A stretch of DNA of 64,000 nucleotides. Origin: Erwinia sp. E602. GTDB taxonomy: Bacteria; Pseudomonadota; Gammaproteobacteria; Enterobacterales; Enterobacteriaceae. This document shows, in pieces, positions 47,525-59,775 of this stretch. A model generated the notes under the pieces. It was not told the origin of the DNA, searched no databases, and was given only the letters and a program-made list of their open reading frames with translations. Positions within the stretch are counted from its first letter, which is position 1. Each line of letters begins with the position of its first letter. The position numbers were made by a program, and so were the translations under genes. The stretch is taken from assembly GCF_018141005.1 (NCBI RefSeq), contig NZ_CP046582.1, positions 248,001-312,000 of the forward strand. Direction: 5' to 3'.

Positions 47525-49708
47525 ATGTCAGAGCTAGTGGATCGTCGTGTTATTAACGCCTTACTCTCCGGTCACTTTGCTGACCCTTTTTCCCTGTTAG
47601 GCATGCACCAGACTGAACAGGGGCTGGAAGTGCGGGCACTGCTGCCGGATGCCAGTGAAGTGTGGGTGATCGAAACCCGTACCGGGCGTAAATGTGCCCA
47701 GCTGGAGTGCATTGACGGCCGCGGCTTTTTCAGTGCCGTGGTGCCGCGCCGTAAAAATCCTTTTCGTTATCAGCTGGCGGTCACCTGGCACGGCCAGCAG
47801 AATCTGATTGATGATGCCTACCGTTTCGGTCCGCTGCTGGCGGAAATGGACAGCTGGTTGCTGGCCGAAGGTACCCATCTGCGGCCGTATGAAACCCTCG
47901 GCGCACACGCCGACGTGATCGACGGGGTGATCGGCACCCGTTTTGCCGTCTGGGCACCGAACGCGCAGCGCGTGTCGGTGGTCGGCGAGTTCAACTACTG
48001 GGATGGCCGCCGCCATCCGATGCGACTGCGCCGCGAACAGGGGATCTGGGAGCTGTTTGTGCCCGCCGCCCGTCAGGGCCAGCTGTATAAGTTTGAAATC
48101 ATCGATATTCACGGCCAGCTGAAGCTGAAAGCGGATCCTTATGCCTTTGAGGCGCAGATGCGCCCGCAGACCGCCTCGATGATCTGTGGCCTGCCGGAAA
48201 AAACCACCCTGTCGCCGGAGCGGCAGCGCGCCAACGGCTTTGACGCGCCGATCTCAATCTATGAGGTGCATCTCGGCTCCTGGCGGCGTCATACCGATGA
48301 TAATTTCTGGCTCAGCTACAAAGAGCTGACCGAACAGCTGGTGCCTTACGCCCGTGACATGGGCTTTACCCACCTTGAACTGCTGCCGATTAACGAGCAT
48401 CCGTTCGACGGCAGCTGGGGGTATCAGCCGCTGGGCCTCTACGCGCCGACCCGCCGCTTTGGTACCCGCGACGAATTCCGTGAATTTATCCGCTCGGCGC
48501 ATAACGCCGGGCTGAACGTGCTGCTCGACTGGGTGCCGGGCCACTTCCCGTCGGACGACTTTGGTCTGGCGACGTTTGACGGCACCGCGCTGTATGAACA
48601 CGGTAACCCGCAGGAGGGCTACCACCAGGACTGGAACACGCTGATCTATAACTACGGCCGCCGCGAGGTCAGCAACTTCCTCGCGGGCAACGCGCTGTAC
48701 TGGATCGAGCGCTTCGGCATTGACGGTCTGCGCGTGGATGCGGTGGCGTCAATGATCTACCGCGACTACAGCCGCGCGGAGGGCGAGTGGGTGCCGAACT
48801 GGTACGGCGGGCGTGAGAATCTTGAAGCCATCTCCTTCCTGCGCTACACCAACCGCACGCTGGGGCAGGCCGCGCCGGGGTCAATCACCCTCGCCGAAGA
48901 GTCAACCGACTTCCCCGGCGTATCGCGACCGCAGGAGACCGGCGGGCTGGGGTTCTGGTTCAAATGGAACCTCGGCTGGATGCACGACACCCTCGACTAC
49001 ATGAAGCTCGACCCGATCTATCGCCGTCATCATCACCAGCTGATGACCTTTGGCATGCTCTACAACTACACCGAAAACTTCGTGCTGCCGCTGTCGCATG
49101 ATGAGGTGGTGCACGGTAAGCGCTCGATCCTCGACCGCATGCCGGGGGACGCGTGGCAGAAGTTCGCTAACCTGCGCGCCTACTATGGCTGGATGTTTGG
49201 CTTCCCCGGCAAGAAGCTGCTGTTTATGGGCAATGAATTTGCTCAGGGGCGCGAGTGGAACCACGACAGCAGCCTCGACTGGCATCTGCTGGAGGGCGAG
49301 GATAACTGGCACAACGGCGTGCAGCGGCTGGTGCGCGACCTGAACCACACCTACCGGGCGCACCCGGCGCTGCACCAGCTCGACTTTGACCCGGCGGGCT
49401 TTGAGTGGCTGGTGGTGGATGACTTCGACAACTCGGTATTTGTCTTTGTACGCCGCGACCGCGACGGCAATGAGCTGATCGTGGCCAGCAACTTTACGCC
49501 GGTACCGCGCTACGACTATCGCTTCGGCGTTAACGGCGCGGGCAGCTGGCGCGAGGTGCTGAACACCGATTCCGGCCACTACCACGGCAGCAACAACGGC
49601 AATCTGGGCAGCATTCACACCGACGAGATTGGCAGCCATCAGCGCAGCCACTCGCTCAGCCTCACGCTGCCGCCGCTCTCCACGCTGTGGCTGGTGCGGG
49701 AGGCCTGA
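47525..49708 (+). CDS. glgB: 1,4-alpha-glucan branching enzyme
   Basis: I start at ATG 47525 (GGAAG upstream), giving 727 residues, one fewer than E. coli; the open frame begins 62 codons earlier without support. An N-terminal CBM48-type domain ([20 protein letters not shown]) precedes the GH13 barrel with the nucleophile region [15 protein letters not shown] and the acid [10 protein letters not shown]. It makes alpha-1,6 branches in glycogen. It is the first gene of glgBXCAP. Confidence 0.96.
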   Translation: MSELVDRRVINALLSGHFADPFSLLGMHQTEQGLEVRALLPDASEVWVIETRTGRKCAQLECIDGRGFFSAVVPRRKNPFRYQLAVTWHGQQNLIDDAYRFGPLLAEMDSWLLAEGTHLRPYETLGAHADVIDGVIGTRFAVWAPNAQRVSVVGEFNYWDGRRHPMRLRREQGIWELFVPAARQGQLYKFEIIDIHGQLKLKADPYAFEAQMRPQTASMICGLPEKTTLSPERQRANGFDAPISIYEVHLGSWRRHTDDNFWLSYKELTEQLVPYARDMGFTHLELLPINEHPFDGSWGYQPLGLYAPTRRFGTRDEFREFIRSAHNAGLNVLLDWVPGHFPSDDFGLATFDGTALYEHGNPQEGYHQDWNTLIYNYGRREVSNFLAGNALYWIERFGIDGLRVDAVASMIYRDYSRAEGEWVPNWYGGRENLEAISFLRYTNRTLGQAAPGSITLAEESTDFPGVSRPQETGGLGFWFKWNLGWMHDTLDYMKLDPIYRRHHHQLMTFGMLYNYTENFVLPLSHDEVVHGKRSILDRMPGDAWQKFANLRAYYGWMFGFPGKKLLFMGNEFAQGREWNHDSSLDWHLLEGEDNWHNGVQRLVRDLNHTYRAHPALHQLDFDPAGFEWLVVDDFDNSVFVFVRRDRDGNELIVASNFTPVPRYDYRFGVNGAGSWREVLNTDSGHYHGSNNGNLGSIHTDEIGSHQRSHSLSLTLPPLSTLWLVREA

Positions 49709-49712
49709 CGCC

Positions 49713-51689
49713 ATGATGCCGATTCGTCCGGGAGATCCGCAGCCGCTGGGTGCCAGCTATAACGGCAGAGGCGTCAACTTTACCCTGTTTTCTCAGCATG
49801 CTGAGCGCGTCGAGCTGTGCCTGTTTGATGAGCAGGGGATTGAGACGCGCGTGGATTTACCGGCACGAAGCGGCGATATCTGGCACGGTTTTATCCCGGC
49901 GCTGCGCCCCGGTCAGCGCTACGGATACCGCGTACACGGGCGCTGGGCACCGCAGCAGGGGCTGCGTTTTAACCCCGCGAAGCTGTTGCTGGACCCGGCC
50001 GCCCGCGCGGTGGAGGGGGAAGTCAGCGACGACCGACGCTTTTACAGCGGTGACGCGGCACCCGACCCGGCAGATACCGGCAGCATTGCGCCGAAAGGCG
50101 TGGTGCTGGCGGATGATTTTGACTGGGAAGATGACCAGCCGCCGCGGGTGCCCTGGGGCAGTACGGTGATTTTTGAAGCCCACGTGCGCGGCCTGACCCG
50201 GCTGCATCCGGACATCCCGGAGCCGCTGCGCGGCAGCTATGCGGCGCTGGGCCACCCGGTGATGATCGACTACTTCACCCGGCTGGGGATCACCACGCTG
50301 GAGCTGTTGCCGGTGGCCTGTTTTGCCAGCGAGCCGCGCCTGCTGCGCATGGGGCTGGATAACTACTGGGGCTACAACCCGCTGGCCTGCTCGGCTCTGC
50401 ATCCCGGCTATGCCTCAGGGCCTGACGCCCGGCAGGAGTTTCAGCAGGCGGTGAAGGCGCTGCACGCGGCGGGGATCGAAGTGATCCTCGACGTGGTGTT
50501 TAACCATACCGCCGAGCTGGAACAGAGCGGGCCAACGCTTTCGCAGCGTGGCGTGGATAACGCCAGCTACTACTGGCTGGAGCCGGGTGGCGACAACAGC
50601 AACTGGACCGGGTGTGGCAATACGCTGAACCTCAGCCATCCGCAGGTGATGGCCTGGGCACTGGACTGCCTGCGCTACTGGGTGGAAGAGTGCCATATTG
50701 ACGGCTTCCGCTTTGACCTGGGCACGGTGATGGGGCGCACGCCGGAGTATCGGCAGGATGCGCCGCTGTTTCAGGCGATCGCCGCCGATCCGCTGCTGTC
50801 ACAGTGCAAGCTGATCGCCGAGCCCTGGGATATCGGCCCGGGGGGCTATCAGGTTGGTAACTTCCCGCCGCCGTTTGCCGAGTGGAACGACCATTTCCGT
50901 GATGCCGCGCGCCGTTACTGGCTGCACGGATCGCTGTCCAACGGCGAGTTCGCCCGCCGCTTTGCTGCCTCCAGCGATCTGTTCCAGCGTGACGGCCGTT
51001 TACCTTCCGCCAGCATCAATCTGGTCACTGCCCATGACGGTTTTACCCTGCGTGACCTGGTGAGCTTCAGTCGTAAGCATAATGAAGCAAACGGTGAGGA
51101 CAACCGGGACGGCAGTGACAATAATTTCAGCCACAATCACGGTTTTGAAGGGCTGAATGCGCCATTACTGGTGGCAGAGCATCGCCGCCGCAGCGTGCAT
51201 GCGCTGCTGACCACGCTGTTGCTGTCACAGGGAACGCCGATGCTGCTGGCCGGCGACGAGCGCGGCCACAGTCAGCACGGTAATAACAACGCCTACTGCC
51301 AGGATAACCCGCTGACCTGGTTTGACTGGCGCAGGCACGATAACGGTCTGTTTGCTTTTACCGCTGCGCTAATCCATCTGCGCCGCAGAATTCCGGCGCT
51401 GCAGCAGGACCGCTGGTGGCAACCCGGCGATGGCAATGTGGAGTGGCTGAACGACCAGGGGCAGCCGCTTGCGGATGAACAGTGGCAGCAGGGTGAACAC
51501 CGCCTGCAGATCCGCCTTTCGCAACGCTGGCTGATAACGATCAATGCAACAGAATCGGTGTGTGACCAGGTACTGCCAGAAGGACGTTGGTATGCCATTC
51601 CTCCTTTTGCCGGGGAAGATAATCCCATCGTGTCAACGGTCTGGCATGGGGGCGCGCACGGCGTGTGTGTGTTCCATCATCAATCATAA
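49713..51689 (+). CDS. glgX: Glycogen debranching enzyme GlgX
   Basis: I start at ATG 49713, after GGGAGG and five bases past the glgB stop, giving 658 residues; a second ATG follows directly, and the frame also extends back into glgB. GH13 motifs include [22 protein letters not shown] and IAEPWD. It removes short limit-dextrin branches left by phosphorylase. Confidence 0.95.
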   Translation: MMPIRPGDPQPLGASYNGRGVNFTLFSQHAERVELCLFDEQGIETRVDLPARSGDIWHGFIPALRPGQRYGYRVHGRWAPQQGLRFNPAKLLLDPAARAVEGEVSDDRRFYSGDAAPDPADTGSIAPKGVVLADDFDWEDDQPPRVPWGSTVIFEAHVRGLTRLHPDIPEPLRGSYAALGHPVMIDYFTRLGITTLELLPVACFASEPRLLRMGLDNYWGYNPLACSALHPGYASGPDARQEFQQAVKALHAAGIEVILDVVFNHTAELEQSGPTLSQRGVDNASYYWLEPGGDNSNWTGCGNTLNLSHPQVMAWALDCLRYWVEECHIDGFRFDLGTVMGRTPEYRQDAPLFQAIAADPLLSQCKLIAEPWDIGPGGYQVGNFPPPFAEWNDHFRDAARRYWLHGSLSNGEFARRFAASSDLFQRDGRLPSASINLVTAHDGFTLRDLVSFSRKHNEANGEDNRDGSDNNFSHNHGFEGLNAPLLVAEHRRRSVHALLTTLLLSQGTPMLLAGDERGHSQHGNNNAYCQDNPLTWFDWRRHDNGLFAFTAALIHLRRRIPALQQDRWWQPGDGNVEWLNDQGQPLADEQWQQGEHRLQIRLSQRWLITINATESVCDQVLPEGRWYAIPPFAGEDNPIVSTVWHGGAHGVCVFHHQS

Positions 51690-51701
51690 AGGGAGTCAGA
51701 C

Positions 51702-52988
51702 ATGGTCAAATTAGAACGAAACGATCCGCTGATGCTGGCACGTCAACTGCCCACCCAGACGGTCGCGCTGATCCTTGCCGGGGGCCGCGGTACGCGGCTA
51801 AGAGATTTGACCGCCAAGCGCGCCAAGCCTGCCGTTCACTTTGGCGGCAAGTTCCGCATTATCGATTTCGCCCTCTCCAACTGCCTTAACTCCGGCATCC
51901 GGCGTATCGCGGTGATCACCCAGTACCAGTCGCATACCCTGGTGCAGCACATCCAGCGCGGCTGGTCGTTCCTCAACGAAGAGATGAACGAGTTTGTCGA
52001 TCTGCTGCCCGCGCAGCAGCGGCTCTCCACCGATCACTGGTATCGCGGCACCGCCGATGCGGTGACGCAGAACCTCGACATCATCCGCCGCTACCGCGCG
52101 AAGTACATCGTGATACTGGCCGGCGATCACATTTACAAGATGGACTATTCGCGGATGCTGATCGACCACGTCGAGAGCAACGCCCGCTGCACCATTGCCT
52201 GCCTGCCGGTGCCGCTGGCCGAGGCCAGCGCCTTCGGCATTATGAAGGTGGACGAAAATAGTCGGGTGGTGGAATTCCTTGAAAAACCAGCCGATCCGCC
52301 GGCGATGCCGGACGACAGCAGCAAAGCGCTGGCCAGTATGGGTATCTATATTTTCGATGCCGACTATCTTTACAGCATGCTGGAAGAGGATCAGGGTCTG
52401 CCGGAGTCCGACCACGATTTCGGTAAGGACCTGCTGCCTAAAATTGTGGCCAGCGGCGATGCCGTCGCCCATTCGTTCGGCGTTTCCTGCGTACAAAACG
52501 GCGAGGCGACCGAACCCTACTGGCGCGATGTGGGCACGCTGGAGGCGTACTGGAAAGCCAATCTTGACCTGGCGTCCGTCACGCCGGAACTGGATATGTA
52601 TGACCAGGCCTGGCCGATCCGCACCTATGTAGAGCCGCTGCCGCCGGCGAAGTTTGTTCAGGACCGCTCCGGCAGCCACGGTATGACCATGAATTCGCTG
52701 GTGTCCGGGGGCTGTATTATCTCCGGATCGGTGGTAGTGAACTCGGTGCTGTTCTCCCGCGTTCGCATTAACTCCTTCTGCAATATCGAGTCGTCGGTAT
52801 TACTGCCGGACGTGGTGGTAGGACGTTCCTGCCGCCTGCGCCGCTGTGTGATTGACCGCGCCTGCGTACTGCCTGAAGGGACGGTGATCGGTGAGAATCC
52901 GGATGATGATGCCCGGCGCTTCCACCGATCGGATGAGGGGATTGTTCTGGTCACAAGGACCATGCTGGCGAAGCTTGGCTGGGTCTAG
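51702..52988 (+). CDS. glgC: Glucose-1-phosphate adenylyltransferase
   Basis: The 428-residue enzyme has the nucleotidyltransferase opening [15 protein letters not shown], the activator region [18 protein letters not shown] and [13 protein letters not shown], with a C-terminal left-handed beta-helix. It makes ADP-glucose, the committed and allosterically controlled step of glycogen synthesis. AAGGGAG precedes the ATG, 12 bp after glgX. Confidence 0.96.
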   Translation: MVKLERNDPLMLARQLPTQTVALILAGGRGTRLRDLTAKRAKPAVHFGGKFRIIDFALSNCLNSGIRRIAVITQYQSHTLVQHIQRGWSFLNEEMNEFVDLLPAQQRLSTDHWYRGTADAVTQNLDIIRRYRAKYIVILAGDHIYKMDYSRMLIDHVESNARCTIACLPVPLAEASAFGIMKVDENSRVVEFLEKPADPPAMPDDSSKALASMGIYIFDADYLYSMLEEDQGLPESDHDFGKDLLPKIVASGDAVAHSFGVSCVQNGEATEPYWRDVGTLEAYWKANLDLASVTPELDMYDQAWPIRTYVEPLPPAKFVQDRSGSHGMTMNSLVSGGCIISGSVVVNSVLFSRVRINSFCNIESSVLLPDVVVGRSCRLRRCVIDRACVLPEGTVIGENPDDDARRFHRSDEGIVLVTRTMLAKLGWV

Positions 52989-53051
52989 CTGAGTGGGAGA
53001 TGCGGCACTTCCGGGGAGGGATGCCGCTTCAGCACGTTAAAGGAGCCGCGA

Positions 53052-54485
53052 ATGCAGGTGTTACATGTCTGTTCAGAAATTTTCCCGCTGCTGAAAACCG
53101 GTGGGCTTGCTGATGTTGTTGGGGCATTACCGGCGGCGCAAATTGCAGAAGGTGTGGACACCCGGGTGCTGTTGCCGGCGTTTCCTGATTTGAAAAAAGG
53201 CATTCCGGGTGCGGAAGTGGTGGCAAAACTGCAAACCTTCGCCGGCCCGGTTGAGCTGCTGTTCGGTCACTTTGACGGCGTGGGCATCTATCTGATTGAT
53301 GCGCCGGGCCTGTACGATCGCCCCGGCAGTCCGTATCACGATGAGTCGCAGTTTGCTTACACCGATAACTATTTACGCTTTGCGCTGCTCGGCTGGATGG
53401 GCTGTGAGATGGCCTGCGGGCTGGATACCTGGTGGCGTCCTGACGTGGTGCATGCGCACGACTGGCACGCCGGCTTGACCTGTGCTTACCTGGCGGCGCG
53501 CGGCCGTCCGGCGAAGTCGGTGTTTACGGTGCATAACCTGGCCTATCAGGGGCTGTTCCACGCGCATCATCTGGAACAGATCCAGCTGCCGCAGTCGTTT
53601 TTCAATATGCACGGGCTGGAGTTCTTCGGTCAGATATCTTACCTCAAGGCCGGGCTGTTTTATGCCGATCATATTACGGCGGTCAGCCCGACTTACGCGC
53701 GGGAGATCACCCTGCCGGAGTTCGGTTATGGCATGGAAACGCTGCTGAAACAGCGCATGCTGGAAGGGCGGCTGAGCGGCATTCTCAACGGCGTTGATCC
53801 GGCGATCTGGGATCCTGAGCATGATTTGCTGCTGACGGCGCGCTACAACCGTGATGTTCTGGACGCCAAAACGGAAAACAAACGCCAGCTGCAGATTACC
53901 ATGGGGTTGACCGTCGATGAGAAAGCGCCGATCTTTGCCGTAGTCAGTCGCTTAACCACCCAGAAGGGCCTGGACCTGGTGCTTGAGGCGTTGCCGGGGC
54001 TGCTGGAGCAGGGCGGCCAGCTGGTGCTGCTGGGGGCCGGCGATGCGGTATTGCAGCAGGGCTTCCTTGCCGCCGCGGCCGAATATCCGGGCCAGGTGGG
54101 CGTGCAGATCGGCTATCACGAAGCCTTCTCGCACCGCATTATGGGCGGTGCCGACGTGATTATGGTGCCGAGCCGCTTTGAGCCCTGCGGGCTGACCCAG
54201 CTTTACGGCCTGAAATACGGCACGCTGCCGCTGGTGCGGCGCACCGGCGGGCTGGCGGATACGGTGAACGACAGTTCTCTGGAGAATCTGGCAGACGGCA
54301 TCGCCAGCGGCTTTGTCTTTGAAGACAGTAATGCATGGTCATTACTGCGTGCAATTCGACGTGCTTTTGTCCTCTGGTCTCGTCCTTCGCTTTGGCGCTA
54401 CGTGCAGCGCCAGGCAATGGGGATGGATTTTAGCTGGCAGGTAGCGGCTGTTGCCTACCGCGATCTCTATCAACGTTTGCTGTAA
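53052..54485 (+). CDS. glgA: Glycogen synthase (ADP-glucose)
   Basis: The 477-residue GT5 glycosyltransferase has the ADP-glucose-binding [13 protein letters not shown] near residue 15, and [10 protein letters not shown] and [20 protein letters not shown] in the second domain. It elongates alpha-1,4 chains. AAAGGAG lies upstream of the ATG. Its length equals that of E. coli GlgA. Confidence 0.96.
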   Translation: MQVLHVCSEIFPLLKTGGLADVVGALPAAQIAEGVDTRVLLPAFPDLKKGIPGAEVVAKLQTFAGPVELLFGHFDGVGIYLIDAPGLYDRPGSPYHDESQFAYTDNYLRFALLGWMGCEMACGLDTWWRPDVVHAHDWHAGLTCAYLAARGRPAKSVFTVHNLAYQGLFHAHHLEQIQLPQSFFNMHGLEFFGQISYLKAGLFYADHITAVSPTYAREITLPEFGYGMETLLKQRMLEGRLSGILNGVDPAIWDPEHDLLLTARYNRDVLDAKTENKRQLQITMGLTVDEKAPIFAVVSRLTTQKGLDLVLEALPGLLEQGGQLVLLGAGDAVLQQGFLAAAAEYPGQVGVQIGYHEAFSHRIMGGADVIMVPSRFEPCGLTQLYGLKYGTLPLVRRTGGLADTVNDSSLENLADGIASGFVFEDSNAWSLLRAIRRAFVLWSRPSLWRYVQRQAMGMDFSWQVAAVAYRDLYQRLL

Positions 54486-54505
54486 CCAGACACTAGGAAA
54501 CTGAT

Positions 54506-56953
54506 ATGAATGCACCTTTCTCCTACGCTTCCCCGACCGTCAGCGTTGATGCGCTGAAGCACTCTATCGCCTACAAGCTGATGTTTACCATCGGCAAAGA
54601 CCCGTCGATCGCCAATAAACACGACTGGCTCAACGCGACCCTGCTGGCGGTACGTGACCGCATGGTGGAACGCTGGCTGCGCTCCAACCGTGCCCAGCTG
54701 TCGCAGGACGTGCGCCAGGTCTACTACCTGTCGATGGAGTTTCTGGTCGGGCGTACCCTGTCGAACGCGCTGCTGGCGATGGGCATTTATGACGATGCGC
54801 GTACGGCGCTGGAGGATATGGGCTTCGATCTGGAAGAGCTGATTGAGGAGGAGAGCGATCCGGGGCTGGGCAACGGCGGTTTAGGCCGTCTGGCGGCCTG
54901 TTTCCTCGACTCGCTGGCAACCTTAGGGCTGCCGGGCCGCGGCTACGGCATCCGCTACGACTACGGGATGTTTAAGCAGAACATTGTCGAAGGGCGGCAG
55001 GCGGAGTCACCCGATTACTGGCTGGAGTACGGTAATCCGTGGGAGTTTCAGCGTTTCAGCACCCGCTATAAAGTGCGTTTTGGCGGGCGGATCCAGCATG
55101 AGGGCAGCCGCGCGCGCTGGGTCGAGACCGAAGAGATCCTGGCGATGGCCTACGATCAGATCATTCCGGGCTTTGATACCGACGCCACCAACACGCTGCG
55201 GCTGTGGGGCGCGCAGGCCAGTAACGAGATCAACCTGGGTAAATTCAACCAGGGGGATTATTTTGCGGCAGTAGAAGACAAGAACCATTCGGAAAACGTC
55301 TCGCGCGTGCTCTACCCGGATGATTCCACCTACTCCGGCCGCGAGCTGCGTCTGCGTCAGGAGTATTTCCTCGTGTCGGCTACCGTGCAGGACATTTTGC
55401 ACCGCCACTGGGTGATGCATGAGACGTTTGACAACCTTGCGGACCGGATAGCCATTCACCTGAACGATACCCACCCGGTGCTGGCGATCCCTGAGCTGAT
55501 GCGCGTGCTGATCGATGACGCGAAGTTTGACTGGGAAGATGCCTTCGACGTTGCCTGTCAGGTGTTCTCGTACACCAACCATACGCTGATGCAGGAAGCG
55601 CTGGAGACCTGGCCGGTGGATATGATCGGCAAGATCCTGCCGCGCCATCTGCAGATCATTTTCGACATTAACGACCATTTCCTGAAGACCATTCAGGATC
55701 AGTACCCGAATGACTGGGAGCTGCTGTCGCGCATTTCGATCATCGACGAGAACAACGGTCGCCGGATCCGTATGGCCTGGCTGGCTGTGGTGGTCAGCCA
55801 CAAGGTGAACGGCGTGTCTGAGCTGCACTCCAACCTGATGGTGCAGTCGCTGTTTGCGGATTTCGCGAAGCTGTTCCCTAACCGTTTCTGTAATAAAACC
55901 AACGGCGTAACGCCACGTCGCTGGCTGGCGCTGGCTAACCCGGCACTATCCGGCGTGCTGGATGAAGCGATTGGTCGCAACTGGCGTACCGACCTGAGTC
56001 AACTGGACGATCTGAAGCAGCATATCGACTTCCCTAATTTTATTGAACAGGTGAGCGAGGCGAAGCTGGTTAATAAGAAACGGCTGGCGCAGTTTATCGC
56101 GCAGAAGATGGATATCGTGGTCGATCCGCACGCGATGTTTGACGTGCAGATTAAACGTATTCACGAGTACAAGCGCCAGCTGTTAAACGTGCTGCACGTG
56201 ATTACCCGCTATAACCGCATTAAGGCCGATCCGCAGGCTGACTGGGTGCCGCGCGTCAATATTTTCGCTGGTAAGGCCGCCTCGGCGTATTACATGGCTA
56301 AGCACATTATCCATTTGATTAACGACGTGGCGGCGGTGATTAACAGCGATCCGCAGGTGAAGAATAAGCTCAAGGTGGTGTTTATTCCCAACTACGGCGT
56401 GAGTCTGGCGCAGATCATTATTCCGGCCGCCGATTTGTCCGAGCAGATCTCGCTGGCGGGGACGGAAGCGTCGGGCACCAGTAATATGAAGTTTGCGCTG
56501 AACGGTGCGCTGACCATTGGTACGCTGGACGGGGCCAACGTGGAGATGCTGGAACACGTGGGCGAGGAGAATATCTTTATCTTCGGTAATACCACGCCGC
56601 AGGTGGAGGCGTTGCGTGCTGAGGGCTATAACTCGCACCCGTATTACGAGCAGGATGCGGAGCTGCATCTGGCGCTGACGCAGATCGCCACCGGGGCGTT
56701 CAGCCCGCAGGAGCCGGGGCGTTACCGTAATATTTTCGATTCTCTGGTCAATCTGGGCGATCATTATCAGCTGCTGGCGGATTACCGCAGTTATGTGGAC
56801 GAGCAGGATAAGGTGGATAAGCTGTACCGCAATCAGGAGGAGTGGACGCGCCGGGCGGTGCACAACATCGCCAATATGGGTTACTTCTCTTCCGACCGTA
56901 CGATCCAGGAGTATGCGGACGAGATCTGGGGGATTAAGCCGGTTAAGCTTTGA
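54506..56953 (+). CDS. glgP: Glycogen phosphorylase GlgP
   Basis: The 815-residue GT35 enzyme has [19 protein letters not shown] in the N-terminal half. The PLP-lysine region [14 protein letters not shown] is near residue 660. It releases glucose-1-phosphate from glycogen ends. It closes glgBXCAP, and a copy of the dispersed repeat follows within 20 bp. It is a paralog of malP, which starts about 5.3 kb downstream. Confidence 0.96.
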   Translation: MNAPFSYASPTVSVDALKHSIAYKLMFTIGKDPSIANKHDWLNATLLAVRDRMVERWLRSNRAQLSQDVRQVYYLSMEFLVGRTLSNALLAMGIYDDARTALEDMGFDLEELIEEESDPGLGNGGLGRLAACFLDSLATLGLPGRGYGIRYDYGMFKQNIVEGRQAESPDYWLEYGNPWEFQRFSTRYKVRFGGRIQHEGSRARWVETEEILAMAYDQIIPGFDTDATNTLRLWGAQASNEINLGKFNQGDYFAAVEDKNHSENVSRVLYPDDSTYSGRELRLRQEYFLVSATVQDILHRHWVMHETFDNLADRIAIHLNDTHPVLAIPELMRVLIDDAKFDWEDAFDVACQVFSYTNHTLMQEALETWPVDMIGKILPRHLQIIFDINDHFLKTIQDQYPNDWELLSRISIIDENNGRRIRMAWLAVVVSHKVNGVSELHSNLMVQSLFADFAKLFPNRFCNKTNGVTPRRWLALANPALSGVLDEAIGRNWRTDLSQLDDLKQHIDFPNFIEQVSEAKLVNKKRLAQFIAQKMDIVVDPHAMFDVQIKRIHEYKRQLLNVLHVITRYNRIKADPQADWVPRVNIFAGKAASAYYMAKHIIHLINDVAAVINSDPQVKNKLKVVFIPNYGVSLAQIIIPAADLSEQISLAGTEASGTSNMKFALNGALTIGTLDGANVEMLEHVGEENIFIFGNTTPQVEALRAEGYNSHPYYEQDAELHLALTQIATGAFSPQEPGRYRNIFDSLVNLGDHYQLLADYRSYVDEQDKVDKLYRNQEEWTRRAVHNIANMGYFSSDRTIQEYADEIWGIKPVKL

Positions 56954-56971
56954 GTTCGGCGCTCTCGGGCC

Positions 56972-57112
56972 GGGTCGCTGCAGATGCAGTTGCCTGGCTT
57001 ATCGGGGCTATCCGGAACGCGGACACGCTGTGAACACGTCCGTGTGCGCTCGGCGGCGCGCGTCCCTGCGCGCCGACGGTCCGCTTATCCGGATAGCCCC
57101 GATTGCCTGTAA
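56972..57112 (+). repeat. Dispersed structured repeat, copy 2 (after glgP)
   Basis: Homologous to 39871-40011, same length and orientation. The 60-odd central bases around GAACACGTCCGTGTGCGCTC are identical. Outer arms are TCGGGGCTATCCGG (57002-57015) and CCGGATAGCCCCGA (57089-57102). Compared with copy 1, a T-A pair has become C-G with both partners changed, so pairing is kept. Confidence 0.85.
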
Positions 57113-57161
57113 GCAACTAAGTTGCTGTCAGTCATGTAATTTCGATGGCTACCTGACCTTG

Positions 57162-57377
57162 TTAGTGTATTGTTGCTGAAAGGCTTTTGGTATCCAGCAG
57201 GCTACTTTCATCCTCGAATCGTAGGCTGAGCATTTCAATCTTTTCAACCAGCACCCATAGCAGTACATCACGCATTATGGGCTGGGTGAGCTCAGTCATA
57301 GCGTAAGCCAATGCGCGGCATTGGTCGCAAAGTTCGGTGTTATCAAGGTTTGCTGTGTCTGATATGCCGTAATTCAT
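57162..57377 (-). CDS. Small protein of unknown function
   Basis: The 71-residue protein (MNYGISDTANLDNTELC...) is acidic and Leu-rich and probably all-helical (about 15-60), with Cys17 and Cys20. GGGAGG lies eight bases upstream of the ATG, a strong ribosome site that supports expression. I do not recognise a named family. Similar small proteins occur near satellite-prophage-like elements, but that is from memory. It lies in a non-backbone stretch between glgP and glpD. Confidence 0.55.
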   Translation of the reverse strand: MNYGISDTANLDNTELCDQCRALAYAMTELTQPIMRDVLLWVLVEKIEMLSLRFEDESSLLDTKSLSATIH

Positions 57378-58170
57378 TGGGCACCTCCCTGCGCAGGAAG
57401 GGAAAGAGAACTGGACTGATAGTGGGAGCGGAATAGCGGTTTCATTGCCATGATGGGAACCTCGTTAACTTAGCAATTATTCCACCACCGGAAACGCCAC
57501 GTTCGCGGGTGGTGAGTTGAACAGAGTTGGCGTACCAGCAGTTAACATTACCGGCGCTTCTTAAGAAGCCTCCATTCAACCCACCATTGTCTGTATTACC
57601 GCAGTGCAATAATACATACGTAATGAGCCTGCGACAAAAAAGACGGCATTTTGCCTGTCGCTATTAACTGTTCAGGACGCCAATCCTGGTGCTGTTTTAA
57701 GCACCCCCTGACGCTACCCCTCGCTAACACGGAAGACAATCGCCTTTTTCACCTATGTTCAAATACTGGAAGCACGCCCGCAGGCAAATGAAAGAGGCAG
57801 TGCAAACAGGTCAAGTAAGCGGGGCGCATCATAGAAATTTAAGTGACACAGCAATACGAGCAGGCAGTAATATGACCGGCAGCAACGCGCTAGCCTAGGA
57901 GGGCACCGCTGGCACCGATCTGGCCGCTATATCCACGCAGCGACGCGATAAGCCTGAGAGGGGCACGGTATGGGGACAGGTTAGCCGGGCGTATGCTGCA
58001 TGGATGCAGCATCCGAGCCCCCAGGGAAGGGTTTACGGCGACCCGGCGATCTGCCCCATACCGGGCACCGTTGGCACCGATCTGGCCGCCACATACACGC
58101 AGCGACGCATTAGCCTGGGATAGGCACCACTGGCATAGATCTGACAGCCACATTATGTGCCTCCGCCACA
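57378..58170. other. Non-backbone spacer with small ORFs and direct repeats, possible mobile-element remnant
   Basis: This 800-base stretch lacks a backbone gene. GGCACCGATCTGGCCGC plus CACGCAGCGACGC occurs at about 57911-57944 and again near 58073-58108, with a degenerate third start near 58125. An inverted repeat, CCACCACC with GGTGGTG, lies near 57483-57515. A 47-codon plus-strand frame (57755-57898) and a 95-codon minus-strand frame (57890-58177) are open, but neither has clear support. The texture recalls leader regions of P4-like satellite elements; this is tentative. Confidence 0.4.
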
Positions 58171-58198
58171 AAAGCAAAAGGGGCCATCAAGGCCCCTT
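58171..58198 (-). terminator. Rho-independent terminator of glpD
   Basis: An 8-bp stem (AAGGGGCC with GGCCCCTT, loop ATCAA) is followed on the minus strand by TTGCTTTT, 20 bases after the glpD stop. Confidence 0.85.
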
Positions 58199-58218
58199 AA
58201 ATACCGCTTAGTCAGCTA

Positions 58219-59724
58219 TCACGATGCCAGCGACAGCGCCGGAGTGACGTGCTGCGCCAGCCATTCGGTGACGCGGGCTTTCTGCTCGTCGTTCAGCCAC
58301 ATGCCCTCTTTAGTACGACGCCAGATCGCATCGTCAGTGGCGCGAACCCACTCACTGGCGACCAGATAACGCAGCTCCGCCTCGTAGAAGTGGTGACCAA
58401 ACAGCTCGCCGAGATCGTCCAGGCTCTTTGCATCCTTCAGCAGCAGCTCGCTGTTGCTGCCGTAGGTACGGGCATAGTGACGCGCCATCGCTTCAGTAAT
58501 GAACGGATAACGACGACGCAGGCTGGCGGCGTAATCCTCGCGGGTGCCGGCAATATTACCGCCCGGCAGCACGCAGGTTTTGGTCCAGGCCGCACCGATG
58601 TTCGGATAATACTTGCTCAGCTTCTCCATCGCGTGCTCGGCCAGCTTGCGGTAGGTGGTCAGCTTGCCGCCAAATACCGACAGCAGCGGGGCCTGGCCGG
58701 CGTCGTCGTGCACGTCCAGCGTGTAGTCGCGGGTGATCGCCTGCGGTGAATCGGACTCATCATCACACAGCGGACGCACGCCGGAGTAGGTCCAGACGAT
58801 ATCGTCCTTCGCCAGCGTTTTCTTAAAGTGGCTGTTGTAAACCTTCAGCAGATAGTCGATCTCGTTGTCGTCGATCTTCACGCTCTTCGGATCGCCTTTG
58901 TACTCGACGTCGGTGGTGCCGATGATCGAGAACTCATCCATCCACGGAATAACAAACACGATGCGGTTATCTTCGTTCTGCAGGATATAGGCCTGTTTCT
59001 CGTTGTGCGCGCGCGGCACCACGATATGGCTACCCTTGATCAGGCGAATTCCGTACGGCGACTTCAGCTTCAGGTTCTCGTCGAACAGCTGCTTAACCCA
59101 CGGGCCGGCGGCGTTAACCAGGCCTTTTGCCTGCCAGGTGTGGATCTTACCGGTATCCACCTCTTCCGCTTCCACCGTCCACAGACCGTTTTCACGCCAG
59201 GCGCGGGTCACGCGGGTACGGGTACGCACCTCGCCGCCGCGCTTTTCGATCTCCTGGGCGTTCAGCACCACCAGGCGCGCATCGTCCACCCAGCAGTCGG
59301 AATATTCGAAACCGCGCATGATTTCAGGTTTAAGCACTGATTCTGCGCCAAAACGCAGGCTCTTACTGCCCGGCAGACTGGTGCGTTTGCCCAGATGATC
59401 GTACATAAACAGGCCAACGCGGATCATCCACGCCGGGCGCAGGTGCGGGCGGTGCGGCAGGCGGAAGCGCATCGGGAAAGCAATGTGCGGCGCCATCTTC
59501 AGCAGAACTTCACGCTCTGCCAGCGCTTCGCTGACCAGGCGGAATTCGTAGTGTTCCAGATAGCGCAGGCCACCGTGGATCAGTTTGGAGCTGGCAGACG
59601 AGGTGGCGCAGGCCAGATCCTGGGCCTCCAGCATCAGCACCGACAGCCCACGTCCTGCCGCGTCGGCTGCAATGCCTGCACCATTAATACCGCCGCCGAT
59701 GACGATCAGGTCTTTGATTTCCAC
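58219..59724 (-). CDS. glpD: Aerobic glycerol-3-phosphate dehydrogenase
   Basis: The 501-residue flavoprotein has the N-terminal FAD motif IVIGGGINGAGIAADAAGRG (residues about 8-27) and SSASSKLIHGGLRYLE. It oxidises glycerol-3-phosphate to dihydroxyacetone phosphate at the inner membrane and passes electrons to ubiquinone. It diverges from glpEGR, and a GlpR operator lies upstream. Confidence 0.96.
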   Translation of the reverse strand: MEIKDLIVIGGGINGAGIAADAAGRGLSVLMLEAQDLACATSSASSKLIHGGLRYLEHYEFRLVSEALAEREVLLKMAPHIAFPMRFRLPHRPHLRPAWMIRVGLFMYDHLGKRTSLPGSKSLRFGAESVLKPEIMRGFEYSDCWVDDARLVVLNAQEIEKRGGEVRTRTRVTRAWRENGLWTVEAEEVDTGKIHTWQAKGLVNAAGPWVKQLFDENLKLKSPYGIRLIKGSHIVVPRAHNEKQAYILQNEDNRIVFVIPWMDEFSIIGTTDVEYKGDPKSVKIDDNEIDYLLKVYNSHFKKTLAKDDIVWTYSGVRPLCDDESDSPQAITRDYTLDVHDDAGQAPLLSVFGGKLTTYRKLAEHAMEKLSKYYPNIGAAWTKTCVLPGGNIAGTREDYAASLRRRYPFITEAMARHYARTYGSNSELLLKDAKSLDDLGELFGHHFYEAELRYLVASEWVRATDDAIWRRTKEGMWLNDEQKARVTEWLAQHVTPALSLAS

Positions 59725-59757
59725 GCTATCTCCTCCGGTGTTCGGAATTGCTCAGTA

Positions 59758-59775
59758 ATGTTCGTTTTCGAGCAT
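59758..59775 (-). promoter_or_regulatory. GlpR operator ahead of glpD
   Basis: ATGTTCGTTTTCGAGCAT is a near-perfect palindrome matching the GlpR operator, 34 bases upstream of the glpD ATG. A half-site-like GTGTTCGG lies at 59739-59746. Repression should be lifted by glycerol-3-phosphate. A second inverted repeat, AACCCGATAA/TTATCGGGTT (59863-59891), sits midway to glpE and may insulate the divergent promoters. Confidence 0.85.
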
